DNA of 64,000 nucleotides from Linanthus parryae. Lineage: Eukaryota > Streptophyta > Magnoliopsida > Ericales > Polemoniaceae. The notes below the pieces were generated by a model. It was given only the letters and a program-made list of their open reading frames with translations, made no database searches and was not told the origin of the DNA. Below are positions 33,787-45,152 of this stretch, piece by piece. The stretch covers positions 69,168,691-69,232,690 of the forward strand of contig JALGPY010000001.1 of NCBI GenBank assembly GCA_023055425.1, written 5' to 3'. The translations under genes and the position numbers were made by a program. Numbering within the stretch: position 1 is the stretch's first letter; every line of letters starts with the position of its first letter.

Positions 33787-35471
33787 TTGCAGGATGTCAC
33801 CAAGGCCTTGAAAGATCAGAAATGGATATTAGACAGTGGATGTTCCAGACATATGAGTGGAAAGAAGTCCCTCTTCACTGAACTTACAGAAAAATCTGGA
33901 GGAACAATCACACTTGATGACAAAGCAAAATGCAATATCATTGGTATAGTTAGTATTGGTAATGGTTCTACTAACTCTATCTCTGATGTTTATCTGGTAG
34001 ATGGACTTAAGTATAATCTGCTTAGTATCTCTCAGTCATGTGATAAAGGTTATAAAACTATATTTGACAAGGAGAAATGTGTGGTGCAAGATGAGAAATC
34101 TGGTGATTGCATACTCACTGCTCCTAGATCATATAATCTATATGCTATGAGTACTAACAGTGTTGCAGGTGACAAGCTAAAATGCCTCAAGGCCTTGAAG
34201 GAATATTCAAAGCTTTGGCACAGAAAGCTTGGGCATATTAGTATACATACCTTGAATAAACTCATATCAAAGGATTTGGTAAGAGGTTTACCATCACAAA
34301 AACTTTCAGATGATGAGGTTTGCCAAGCTTGTGTACAAGGTAAGCAAACCAGAAGATCATTCAAGCCAAAGAACTTTGTAAGTACTTTTAGACCCTTAGA
34401 ACTGTTGCATATGGAATTTTGTGGTCCTATGAGAGTTCAGACCCCAAAAGGTAAAGGTATATGCTTCTTATAATAGATTATTATTCTAGATTTACTTGGG
34501 TGATGTTTACTAGAGACAAAACTGAAGCTTTATCTGAATTTTCTATATTGTGCAAAGAGCTTCAAACTTTGAAAAATTTACCTGTTGCATCTATTAGAAG
34601 TGATCATGGTAGGGAGTTTGATCAACTTGACTTTTTATTTGTTTCGTGAAAAGCATGGCATTTCACACAAATTTTCTGCACCTAGAACTCCACAGCAAAA
34701 TGGAGTAGTTGAAAGGAAAAATAGGATATGTCTAGAACCATGCTTCTTGAAAGTAATTTTCCAAAGTTCTTATGGGCAGAAGCTGTTAATACTGCCAATT
34801 ATGTGCTGAATAGATGCTTGATTATACCTATTTTGGAAAAGACCCCTTATGAACTGTTTAAAGGTAGAAAGCCTACTGTTTCTTATTTTAAACCTTTTGG
34901 TTGTATCTATTTTGTGCATAATAATGGTAGAGACAATCTTGGTAAGTTTGATGCTAGAAGTGATGAAGGCGTATTTCTTGGATATTCTCAAACTAGCAAA
35001 GCTCATAGAGTTTATAATAGAAAAACCAAGATTGTGGAAGAGAGTATTCATGTAATCTTTGATGAAAGTACTAAGGATTCTCTGAGTGAAAGTTTTGCAG
35101 ATCTAGATTTGAACAAGCATGAATCAGATGATGATGCTGTGAAAGAAGAAAATGGCAAAACTAATGTGCATAATCAATCAGCAGAATCTCAAGGCCTTGA
35201 ACCTCCTGCAGAACCAAAATCTCAAAGCCTTGAGACAGAAGCTGAAACTTTCTATGATGCTCCCTCTACTGTTTCAAGAACTCAAAGCCTTGAAGGAGAA
35301 TATTCCTGGATACCAAGAAATAAGTTTATGTACCTTGCAGATCATCCAGCTGATAACATCATATCTGATCCATCAACTGGAACTCAGACAAGAGGACAGT
35401 TGAAGAACTCATGTGCTTTTAGTGCATTTGTATCTTTGATTGAGCCTAAAAATACGAAGAAAGCACTATAA
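33787..35471 (+). pseudogene. Sirevirus 1 protease and integrase
   Basis: The protease has WILDSGCSRHMSGKK near its start (catalytic D-S-G), followed by the gag-pre-integrase zinc region (LWHRKLGHISIHTLNKLIS ... CQACVQGKQ), which binds zinc through H-H-C-C. The integrase core follows in a shifted frame from 34461 (DYYSRFTWVMF, SIRSDHGREF), is broken again near 34648, and resumes at 34728 (WAEAVNTANYVLNR, GCIYFVHNN). The C-terminal part ends in an acidic linker with repeated SQGLE/SQSLE phrases, each encoded by the element's palindromic motif. It is inactive because of at least two frameshifts. Confidence 0.82.
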
Positions 35472-35492
35472 GATGCAGACTGGATCATTGCA

Positions 35493-36975
35493 ATGCAGAT
35501 TGACATGAATGAGTTTGAAAGAAACAAGGTATGGAATCTGGTTCCCAGACCTAAAGATAAATCAGTTATTGGAACCAGATGGGTATTCAGAAACAAGCTT
35601 GATGAGAATAGCAAAGTGGTAAGAAATAAAGCCAGACTGGAGGCACAAGGATATAATCAGAAAGAAGGTATAGATTATGAGGAGACTTTTGCTCCTGTTG
35701 CTAATTTAGAAGCTATTAGAATACTTCTTGCATTTGCATCTCACAATCACATACATCTTTATCAAATGGATGTTAAATGTGCTTTTCTGAATGGCTATTT
35801 ACAAGAAGATGTTTTTTTAGCACAACCTTCTGGTTTTGAAGATGAAAACTTTCCTGATCATGTTTATAAGCTAGACAAAGCTCTTTATTGATTAAAACAA
35901 GCTCCAAGGGCTTGGTATGATAGACTTTCAAAATTTCTTCTTGAAAATAATTTCAAAAGAGACCTAATTGATAAAAATATTTTCATTAAACATCATCAAG
36001 GTGATTTGTTAGTAGTTCAGATCTATGTAGATGGTAATCTATTTGGTGCTACTAATGATGCTTTTTCAAAAGAGTTTTCTAGTCTGATGTGCAGAGAGTT
36101 TGAGATGAGCTTAATGGGTGAATGGAATTTCTTTCTTGGACTTCATATCTTACAAATGAAGATAGGATTTTTTTTACATCAAGGAAAGTATACCAAGGAC
36201 TTATTGAAAAACTACAATATGTCACAGTCCGAGGTGCTTAAAACCCCTATGAGTTCATCACTATCTTTAGACAAGGATTCAAATGGTAAGAGTGTAAATC
36301 AAAAGGAATACAGATGTATGATTGGATCACTTTTGTATTTAACTGCTAGTAAACCTGATATTATGTTCAGTGCCTGTATGTGTGCTAGATTCCAAGAAGA
36401 TCCTAAGGAAAGTCATTTAACTGCAGTCAAAAGAATTTTTAGATATTTTAAATGAACCAGAGACTTGGGGTTTTGGTATCCAAGGAGATCTAATTTTATG
36501 TTGAGTGGCTATTCAGATGCAGATTTTGAAGGTTATAAAGTAGACAAAAAGTACTTCTGGATGTTGCCAGTTTCTTGGATTTTCATTGATCAGTTGGCAC
36601 TCCAAAAAGCAAAATTTTGTAGCATTATTAACTGCAGAAGCTGAATACATTGCAGTTGGAGCTTGCTGTTCACAAGTGTTATGGATTGCTCAGCAACTTA
36701 GAGATCTTGGCTACAATTTCAGAAATGTGTCCATTCATTGTGACAACAGAAGTGCTATCTCAATCTCTAAGAATCCAGTCCAGCACTCAAGAACCAAGCA
36801 CATAGATGTGAGACATCATTTCCTTACAGATCATACAGAACAAGGTGATGTTGTTTTAACTTTTATTTCTACTTCATTGCAGATTGCTGATATTTTCACT
36901 AAAGCTTTGCCAGATGATAGGTTTTCATATCTAAGGCTTGAATTGGGGATGTTAAACAAGGATGCATTGGTTTAG
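35493..36975 (+). pseudogene. Sirevirus 1 reverse transcriptase and RNase H, catalytic box mutated
   Basis: RT starts near VWNLVPRPKDKSVIGTRWVF and contains [16 protein letters not shown]. Stops lie at 35889-35891 (after DKALY) and 36453-36455. The YVDD box reads YVDG (36024-36035), losing one of the metal-binding aspartates. RNase H resumes at 36586 in another frame (ISWHSKKQNFVALLTAEAEY, VSIHCDNRSAISISKN, ADIFTKALP) and stops cleanly at 36975. The sequence tttagggggagta immediately follows, a purine tract typical of the Sirevirus region after pol. Confidence 0.85.
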
Positions 36976-37432
36976 GGGGAGTATCGGTACTTATATGTGG
37001 TTATGTGTTGAAATCTCAAAGCCTTGAGATTATACTTTCCAAAGCCTTGAAAGTATAGCTCAAATCTTTGAAGTTTCTCAAATTGCAGAAAATCTCAAGG
37101 CCTTGAGATTGTTCTCCAGGTCTTGAAAGCATCTATATATTTTTTTTTTAAAAAAATGGATCATCAAATATTATATCTTATCTTTTTAGATAACTGTATA
37201 ATATTTGAATTACTCAGAGAATTTTCTAAAATATCCAAAAAATATTTTTTCAAAATCCTTTTTGCATGTTGATTTAGTAGAGTCCTTTTATGACTCATCC
37301 TTTTTAACCTACTTAAGTTGAAAGTCAGGGCTTATTCCTCGCATTCTCTCTCAATTATTTACGACTCTCCTCTCTCTCTCTCTCTCTCAATTTCTCTCAA
37401 TCACATTCCCTTCTCAGAACCCTAAACCCAAA
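36976..37432 (+). other. Sirevirus 1 spacer between pol and additional ORF
   Basis: Non-coding. It carries a cluster of palindromic motifs (37013-37120) including a perfect 20-bp one at 37091-37110, an A/T run near 37137-37156, and a CT run at 37371-37386 in what looks like a leader (tctctctctc...aaccctaaacccaaaATGGAG). Confidence 0.6.
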
Positions 37433-39147
37433 ATGGAGCGCAAATCAGCGAGAATTCAGCAACAAGGGAAGCCTTCTGGCAGATCCAAGAAGAGGGCATA
37501 TGAGAAGGAAAATATTGTGATTTCTGATTCAAATTTTGAAAACACTCAGAGCTTGCATGAGGACACTCCTCCTGCAAAGAAGTCCAGAACAGAAAAAGGA
37601 GATGAAGGATCAAGCATTGATCCCCAGAAGGAGACAGAGACTGAGGGTTGTGATAAACCTAGGTCAGAAAAGAAGAAATGAGGAGAGAAGAAAAAGGCTG
37701 GAGAAGAGGAAAAAGGGAAATATGTTCAAGAAAGCAAGAAGAAGCCAACTAAAGGAGAACAAGAGAAGAGCAACCCACAGAGAAGAAAACTAGGGTTAAG
37801 CAGGTTGCTGCTGCAACCAAAAAGGGTTATCAAGGTAAGAATGCACTTCCTTCAGATTGGTTTGTTAGTTTTGAAGTTAGAACTGTGTGGATGCAAGTTT
37901 ATTCTTCATCTAAGGTAGCTTTCTGTAGTATGGTTTCTAAGGAGTTGTTGGAAAAATTGGATATTGATTGTATGAGAAAATTAAAAGAAACTGCAGTTTG
38001 GAAGGTGTTAAATCCTAGTTCAAAAGCCTATCCTAGGTTAACTAGGTTATTTTATCTGAATTTGGTTTCTGAAGGTGATGATAAGATGGTGTTAACTTCA
38101 AAAGTGGCTGGAATATATTTGAAGTTAGATCATAGGACTTTTGCCAAAGTCTTGGGCATTCCTAGGAAGTATAATGTTGGAGATTACCCTCTGGTCCAAA
38201 GCAGTTGACACACTCTGTGTTCCACTGTGAAGCCAAAATCCTGTTTACAATTCTGATGAGAAGTGTAGTTCTAGAGAGAACTCAAGGGATCTGGTTACTC
38301 ATAAGGTTCTTATTTTGATGTATCTGATATCTCAAGGGTTTGAGATAGACTTGCCAACAGTTTTTATGGAGCATATGATTTATTGTGCAACCAGAACTAG
38401 AAACCATCCTCTTCCATATGCCAACCTGTTACCTCTTTTCTTTGAGTATTTTGATGTACCTGTGAAAGGAAGGGAAAATATTACTGGAGGTTTTGGGTTG
38501 ATTGATGAGACTGCATTACAGAGGATTGGGGTTGTCAAGACTGGGAAAGGACATTGGAAGTTCTATTCAGATTTGTCAAAGGAGGAACTTGGAGAGAAGG
38601 AGTTTGTGAAGCCAAAGGGGGCTACATAAGGGAAAGGACAAGCCAATGAGGATTATTCTTTGTGGTTGGGAAGTTTGAAGATCAGCAGGTTGAGATTGAA
38701 GATATCAGACAAAGATTATTTGATCTGTCAGCTGAATTCAACCAGTTCAAGGGCTTGATGAATGTTATGAATGGAAAGCTAGATGTTGTCATCAAGGGTT
38801 TGAACTTGGAGAAGATACCTTCTTCTACTAGTCATGACACCAGTGTGGATTCAGATGAAAGGCTGGGAGATTTCTTGAAGAAGAAAAAGAAGCCAATTCC
38901 AGTGGTGCTTACTTCAAAGGATCTGAATGAACAAACTGATGAAGAAGATGCTGGTGAAGACACAGGTGTTGATGGAACTATAGAGGGGGATTCAGTGCAG
39001 GTTAAGAAGAAAGTGGATGAGATAATTCAAGAAGTTGTTGCAGAAGTGGAAGCTGAACAAGAAGGAAATCAGTCTGCTGAAGATGCTGGAAGTGAGGAAG
39101 AAGTTGGAGAAGGCTCAGAGAAAGGCCATACATCAAAGAAGAATTGA
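37433..39147 (+). pseudogene. Sirevirus 1 additional ORF, plant-transposon-protein-like plus coiled coil
   Basis: Four frame segments: 37433-37681, 37885-38208, 38315-38629 and 38662-39147. The N-terminus is basic and polar (RKSARIQQQGKPSGRSKKRA). The middle has the pattern of the 'putative plant transposon protein' domain found in extra ORFs of plant LTR elements (AYPRLTRLFYLNL, LDHRTFAKVLGIP, then FMEHMIYCATRTRNHPLPYA). The C-terminus is an acidic coiled coil (QRLFDLSAEFNQFKGLMNVM). The place after pol is where Sireviruses carry an 'envelope-like' gene, but I see no signal peptide or membrane anchor. Function is unknown. It is broken by several frameshifts. Confidence 0.65.
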
Positions 39148-39524
39148 AGATCAGAGAAGACCAAAGCCTTGACCTTCTATCTCTTTCTCTTCTTCTTTTC
39201 TGTTCTCAAGGCCTTGACTTTTAGTAATATTTTGTTTAGGTTTTTTAGACTTTGAGTAATGATCCAACATTTCTTCATGCTTATTTGATGAAAGTCAAAA
39301 ACGGGGAGAAATTATGTGTTTTTGTGTTACTTGCAATACTTGAATAATAATAATCAGTTGTTTTGGTTAAATCAGTTGTGTTATTGCTGATTATCTGTGG
39401 TTTACTGGTTATCTGTGGTATTATTGTTCTTTGTATCTGTAATATGTGGTTATCTAATTTTTATTAGGAGTGGCAGGAAAATCTACACAAGACTGTAGGT
39501 TTTTTCTTTCATCAGGGGGGAGAT
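39148..39524 (+). other. Sirevirus 1 3' UTR and polypurine tract
   Basis: Non-coding, with repeated 'gttatctgtggt' phrases near 39395-39420. The PPT cagggggga lies at 39513-39522, two bases before the 3' LTR. Confidence 0.7.
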
Positions 39525-41038
39525 TGTTGACTCAAAGACCCTTGAATGTGTTTTGGATGGTAATTGTTTTGAGTGATGAAAGACAAATACAAAGACAGAG
39601 GCAGAAAAGAAACTCAGATACTCCAAGGCCTTGAGAAAACTGACAGAGCTTCAAAGCCTTGAGAGTCATTCTTTTCCTGCTGAATGTTCTAACAGTTTTA
39701 TGTTGAAGATTGGATATTTGATTATAAAGATCAGGGATTTGTTGCATATACTCATGTTTTACATTATCCACATATCTAACACAATTGCAGATGATCAGAA
39801 CAGGGAGAATCAATGTTTTCTGGATTTAACTTTGAAAATCTTTGAAGCAGGTTCAGAGCTTCAAGGCCTTGAGATGTGCCTTGAGCTGCTGACAGTTTTT
39901 ACATAACTAAGTTGATTCTTTCTTGCAGGTTGTGATTCTTATTATTGTGATTATTTATTTACTTCTAAGAGTCTTAAACTTTTTTTTCATGATTTATATG
40001 AGTCAGAAGTGAAACAGATTACTGTTCTAATCTTTTAACCAGTTTTATCAGAAACTGGAAAACAAAACAGTCATAGTACTGTTATATTTCGGGATTTTGT
40101 TGTTGCTGTGTTCTAATGTTATTGCAGGTTTGTTAAACGTGCAAGAGCAATCTCAACAAACTCCAAAGGATATCCACTTAGAGCTGTTTAAATTTCAGTT
40201 GAAAACAGAAGGAGGATTTGTAGGAACTGAGATCCTAAAATCTCTCATTGAGTTGCAGCAGGTGGATAAATGAGACTGGTTTGAATTTTGAAAAAAAAAG
40301 AGGCTTGCAGAATACTCAAAGAAGTGTAACAAATTCGTGGGAGATCATTCATTCAAACACACAGGGATTCAAGCTTCAATTCCATATTTCAGAAGATCAA
40401 GTCATTCCATTTTCCAGAAGAACACATCCTGGCTTCAATAGCTTATCTCTTCTAGTGTGTTCTTCACTTGTTTTGAAATATTTGTATCTTTTAAATATCT
40501 TAAAACTCACTTAACCTAGTGGTTGGTTGTTCAAGTGAACAACAAGAGGTTCTTGTTAGCTCAACATTTAGTAGCTGAAACTAGATAGGTTTGGAACCAC
40601 AAGCTGTATAGGTGTAAGGGAAATCACTTAGGCTTGAAGATATAGGGTTGTTTCTATGTGAGTAATAAGAAGTGTTTGCCCAATCCTGGTGGGAATAGAT
40701 CCCTCAGGAAGAGATTAGGTCCATTAGGACTGAACTTTGTAAATTGCTTTGTGTTCTTTCCTTTACAGTTTTATTATTATCTGCTGCACACAACTCAAAT
40801 CAAACTAGGGTTTATAAGCTGCTTAGAACTGGTAATAGTTCAAGGCCTTGAAGCTTTCTATTTTTTCTTTGAAAGTTTCAGACAGTTTTCTAAAATCTCA
40901 AGGCCTTGAGATTTGAGTTTCACACAAAGCTAGTCTGTTAAGTTCTAAGTTTTGCAAAACGTTTCCATACTCTATTCAACCCCCCCCCCCCTTCTAGAGT
41001 ATTTAGGTCCTGTAATTAGTCTACATTACACACTTTCA
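39525..41038 (+). repeat. 3' LTR of Sirevirus element 1
   Basis: Starts TGTTGACTCAAAGACC and ends cactttCA. Internal palindromes match those of the 5' copy, including a perfect 22-mer at 40893-40914. A poly-C tract is at 40981-40991. Confidence 0.92.
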
Positions 41039-41043
41039 AAGTT

Positions 41044-42169
41044 TATAACTGAAAACGACAAATAGACAAACAAAAACCAATTAAACTCTAAACAAGATGA
41101 AGGACATGCTCATACAACTATGCGTCGATTGCAAATCTCATACTACAAGATCAATAGTTCTTGGAGTTGGCTAACCAAAAAGAAGTTATCGTCGTATACA
41201 AATTTAAATGACTTCATCTTGTACATAAGCAAGGAACAGTACCAAAAGAACATGGGATAGAGAAAAAAACCAATTCATAACCCTTTTTGTGCCAATACAG
41301 CAACAACATGCAATAGAAAACCCAGGTGAAGTCAATAGGACGACTGCAACTGATCGAAAGTGAGAGTTGAAGCAAATGTAGTTCCAAATAGAAAATTGTC
41401 TCTTCTTCTAAGAATATGTAATCAAACCCCCCGAGATTTCATATCTCAGGATTTAAAGATCTGGACGAGTATTGATATATCTGGATCTAAAAATCTAAGA
41501 TGATTAACATTCTGACAAGCTACAACGTATTACCAACTATTTATGTGATTGTGGGATTTATATCAATTTTGCCACAATTAGTATTATCTTTACAAATAGT
41601 TCAAGAAATATGTTCCTTTTCTTAAGGTTTTCAAGAACTGTGGGCATTATAGTAATTTTATTAGCATTCACAACTGCGGGTAGCAAGTTGTCGGTGCATA
41701 GAAATTTTTTTTTTTGTAGTGTTGGTCGTCAAGAGGCACATGAGAAGGATCCAAAAGATACACATTAATTTTTTGATTTATGGGTACTTTATATATTCAG
41801 TTTTTCTTCTTCTATTACTTCTTGGGTAGCCGACCAAAGCGGGATATGTATTACTACATGCTGCTGAGTCAAAGAAAGCCCGAATCTTGATTCAGAGCAG
41901 CCCAAAAACAACTTTCCCATATACCCTAGAATCGGAAGACAAAAATTTTCTGGGTCATTATTCGACATCCAGGAGCCCCATTTTCGCAATTCTTGAGCCT
42001 TCATTGTGTTTCTCAGACTTTCTGAATCCAAGTGTACAGTTTGATTATTGAGATTCAATAAGGATTTTCAAAATGAACGGACATCCACATAGAATATGTG
42101 ACTCTAGCCTGAGGACAAGTTGCAAGTGGTAGGAAATCCATCCGCTAGTCGAAGCTGTGGCAGAAACAC
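41044..42169. other. no gene recognised
   Basis: AT-rich. A minus-strand 89-codon frame at 41789-42058 has no features I recognise. Around 41708-41724 the sequence tttttttttttgtagtg resembles a CACTA-element end, but no partner end was found. Confidence 0.4.
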
Positions 42170-42610
42170 CTATTACTTGAGCGAAATTCGAGATTGAGAA
42201 GTTTAATCAGAGCAAAAATTTTGACATATGTTAGAGCTTGGTTCAAGACATATTAGTCCAACAAGGATTATATATGTTAGAATTTACATAAGTTGAGACG
42301 CCAAGTATGATGTCATGAAAAAGACTGTTGCAAAGACGCTATGGAGTAAACTAGAAGACAAGTACATGATGAAGAGCATCCAGAAAGGATTGCACATGAA
42401 GAAGAGATTGTTTCTCTCTATGTTGAGACATGGTACCTCTATGATTGAACATATTTATTCCTTCAATAAGTTAGTTATCGATTTGCTTCACTTGGATGAG
42501 TAGATAAGGATCAGGACAAGGCGCTATTGTTGTTGGGTTCTGTACTTGATGATTATGAACACTTCGTCGACACACTAATGAATATGAATGATGAATTTAT
42601 GCAGAGTTGT
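42170..42610 (+). pseudogene. Tnt1-like copia gag fragment
   Basis: In broken frames: KFEIEKFNQSKNFD, then LWSKLEDKYMMKSIQKGLHM and SMIEHIYSFNKLVIDLLHLD, with stops at 42230-42300 and 42501. This is the UBN2 gag of another copia lineage and no other part of the element adjoins it. Confidence 0.65.
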
Positions 42611-42719
42611 TTGGTCTTTCAAACGTGCAAACTTCTGTAGTTATTTTGTCTAGATGTTGTTTAATCTTTGTTGATGAGTTTATGCTGATTTGCTTGGTCT
42701 TTCAAATGTGCCTAACAAA

Positions 42720-43594
42720 CCCTACTGGTTGTTCAAACATAGTTGTTGAAAGGAGCATATCAAGGGGTGAGGATTTGTAGTAATTCTGTCCCGAAAATAT
42801 CTCATTCAGTTGCAAGTTGTTGATAAAAAGATGGAGTTTGAATTTCAAAGTGAAAAACATTGAGAGAGGTTGATCAACAGGATATTGAAGAGACTATCAT
42901 GCGTGGGAGATCAAAAAACACAACTCTTCAATCATTCAAGTCAATCAACACTGCAAGAGAAGAAGATCATTCATCAAATCTGAAGAACACTTCCAAGCTT
43001 CAAATTCTTATCTCTTATGTGTTCCTCAAACAGTACTTAGATGGTTTCATGCATTCTGAATTCTTAAACCTCATAAAATTACAAGTTTAGTTTTTCAACT
43101 GAACAAAAAATAGGTTCTTATTGTTTCAATAGGTTGTAGCTGTTACTAGATAGGTTGGTAACCACAAGTTGTATAAGTTTAAGGTAGCTCACCTAGGCTT
43201 GAGATCTGGGGCTAAATCTGGGTGATTAATAAGAAGTGTGTTAAAATCCTGGAGGGATCAGATCCCTCAGGCAGAGACTAGGTCCAATTGTGACTGAACT
43301 CTGTAAAAATCCATGTGTTCTCTAGCTTTTCTTTACTGCTTTTCATTCCTATTACAAATCAGGTTCAAGCAGTGAGCTCCAAAATTTGGAGAATTTTCTA
43401 TCTCAAAGATTTGAAGCTTCTGACACCTACTGATTCATCTCAAGCTCTGCAAACCTATTTCAAAGCTTGGAGATTGCTTTTATACATTTATTTAAAGATT
43501 CAAAAGGCTAGTGTTCGGAAAATTTTTCCATACTATATTCAACCCACCTTCTAGAGTATTAGATCATGTTTTATACTTACATTATAAACTTTCA
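42720..43594 (+). repeat. 5'-truncated LTR of Sirevirus element 2
   Basis: It aligns with the last 850 or so bases of the element 1 LTR (for example ctcattcagttgcaagttgttgata, and ccttctagagtatt before the end) but is clearly diverged. It ends aactttCA at 43594. The left edge is indistinct. Confidence 0.65.
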
Positions 43595-43612
43595 ATTGCT
43601 ATCAGAGCTTGG
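43595..43612 (+). other. primer-binding site of Sirevirus element 2
   Basis: attgctatcagagcttgg, the methionine tRNA complement with one mismatch (tggt to tgct), directly after the LTR end. Confidence 0.65.
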
Positions 43613-43637
43613 GTAACTACTTAAAGATCTAACAATC

Positions 43638-44095
43638 ATGTGACTATGAGTAATGTAGGTGATGGAGGATTCTCACAAGGAAGACCAGCCAACTGACCTC
43701 CGCTGTTCTGTGGTGATAATTTTGTGCATTGGAAGGCATTGATGAAAATGTTCATCATAGATGAGGACATGGGGCTGTTTTAAATTGTTGTTAATGGTCC
43801 CCATGTATACTATACTACCTCTGATGGAGTCAGAACTGTCAAACCAGAAGAAGATCTCTCAGTTACTGAACTGAAAAAGGTATAAAATAATTACAAAGCT
43901 TTGAACTTATTATATTGTGCTCTTAGTGAAGATGAGTTCAACAGAATATCAAACTACAAGAGTGCCAAGTAGATATGGGACAAATTGGCTGTCACTTATG
44001 AAGGAACAAGCCAAGTCAAGCACACCAAAATCAATATCCTTCTGAAGCAGTATAATCTGTTCAAGATGAATTCTGATGAATCCATTAAAGACATG
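43638..44095 (+). pseudogene. Sirevirus 2 gag N-terminus, interrupted
   Basis: Reads GDGGFSQGRPAN, a stop, then PPLFCGDNFVHWKALMKMFI. Further stops are at about 43780, 43885 and 43970. It ends within DESIKDM at 44095 where unrelated sequence begins. Compared with element 1, the next residues would be FKRFTD, which do not reappear downstream in the window. Confidence 0.75.
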
Positions 44096-44857
44096 TGTAC
44101 ACACAAATTTATTCTAATGGAAACAAAAGCGAGAATTTCGGTGTCAAATAAATATGTTTATTGATGAATTAATGATGTGGATTACAATCTATGATATTTA
44201 ATTTTCTAAACAGAAATTAAAGCCCCTGATTCTTCTCCAGAAACGTCGAATGAGGGCTTTATAGCTTGATCTCGGATCGAACGGATGAGCGGCCTTCGAT
44301 TTTGACGAAGAAAGCGATAAAGGTATGGAAGAACACAAACACCGAGCAAGGGATTTAGAGGCTTGATCTCGGATCGGGCGGATGAATATCTCCGATGTTA
44401 ATGAAGAACCGTATGAACTCCTTGAATAACGCGAAGAACGGCTTGAAGATCTTCGAGCCTCTTGAAGAACACGGATGGAGATCTTCAACAGGCTCGAAGA
44501 ACTTTATGATGATCTTAGAAGAACTAGATGAAGAAATTCTAAGGGGGGATTGATGATGATCTTGATGATGTGATTGGCAGAACTTGCTGGTTTTGATATC
44601 TGCATCATTTGGACAAGTGGTGCAACGTGATTGGCCTTACTTGCTAACTTGTAGCCGTGTCATGTAATGACGTGGCGTCGCCATAAGTAGTCCTTGGTTG
44701 TAAATAAGTTTAGTCTTATTTAAAATCTAGTCCTCTTATTACCTATTGCTTTAAGGACAACAATTTTGATGGTGGGTGCTATTTGATCCCACAATTTAAT
44801 TAGGCCATAATAGACACGTGTCACTATTTAATTGGCCGCAAATTTTGCATGTCTACA
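44096..44857 (-). mobile_element. LTR in minus orientation (TGTA...TACA) inserted in Sirevirus 2 gag
   Basis: Plus-strand ends are TGTACACACAAAT and CATGTCTACA. On the minus strand it starts TGTAGACATG just after a purine tract (cgaggggaaatt) and has an aataaa signal near its end, fitting a 3' LTR. The 762-bp body contains two copies of a 'gaggcttgatctcggatcg' phrase. No second LTR or target duplication was found. Confidence 0.5.
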
Positions 44858-45152
44858 AATTTCCCCTCGAGACTAGTACACCAGCTTTCGAACTTGTTGG
44901 TGGGTGAGTCTCGATAAACACGCGCCTAACTATCCTTAATTCTGTCGTCGGACGTGAAGTTGGATTGACCAATTTCTCGTTTGTGTAATTTAAACGATCG
45001 TGCATTCGAAAAGTTAAGTGTTTTTTCGGTGCAGACGATGCAACCAAAACATAGTAGTAAAACCTTGAGATAGTCACTGCCCACAGGGACAGTTTTGGTG
45101 TGGACCTTTAGTCCGTTTCTCTTTATTCTTCATTTTGTTCATATTGGGCCTT
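44858..45152 (-). pseudogene. internal fragment next to the minus-strand LTR
   Basis: The PPT-like tract at 44858-44872 is preceded, in minus direction, by a frame ending in VFIETHPPTSSKAGVLVS or, in another frame, SPTNKFESWCTSLEGKF. No known domain is recognised. It is probably the 3' end of the same LTR element. Confidence 0.35.

Larger units (their letters stand above)
30345..41038 (+). mobile_element. complete Sirevirus-like Ty1/copia element 1 with TSD aagtt
   Basis: 10.7 kb. LTRs are 30345-31854 and 39525-41038 (1,510 and 1,514 bp), and the 5-bp duplication aagtt is at 30340-30344 and 41039-41043. Order: LTR, PBS, gag, protease, integrase, RT, RNase H, additional ORF, PPT, LTR. The integrase-before-RT order is copia; the large LTRs, extended gag and extra ORF after pol are Sirevirus traits. 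All coding parts have stops or frameshifts. Even so, the LTRs look mostly identical by eye, so decay may partly predate insertion. Confidence 0.92.

Noticed and set aside
37433..39147. Retroviral envelope gene
   Set aside because: No signal peptide, membrane anchor or cleavage motif is visible; only its position after pol is envelope-like.
41690..41724. tttttttttttgtagtg, similar to a CACTA element 3' end
   Set aside because: No cactacaa partner with matching terminal sequence and no 3-bp duplication could be found upstream, so it is only a chance-level motif.
41789..42058. Minus-strand 89-codon frame
   Set aside because: No known motif, no plausible neighbours, and the surrounding DNA looks non-coding; it could arise by chance.
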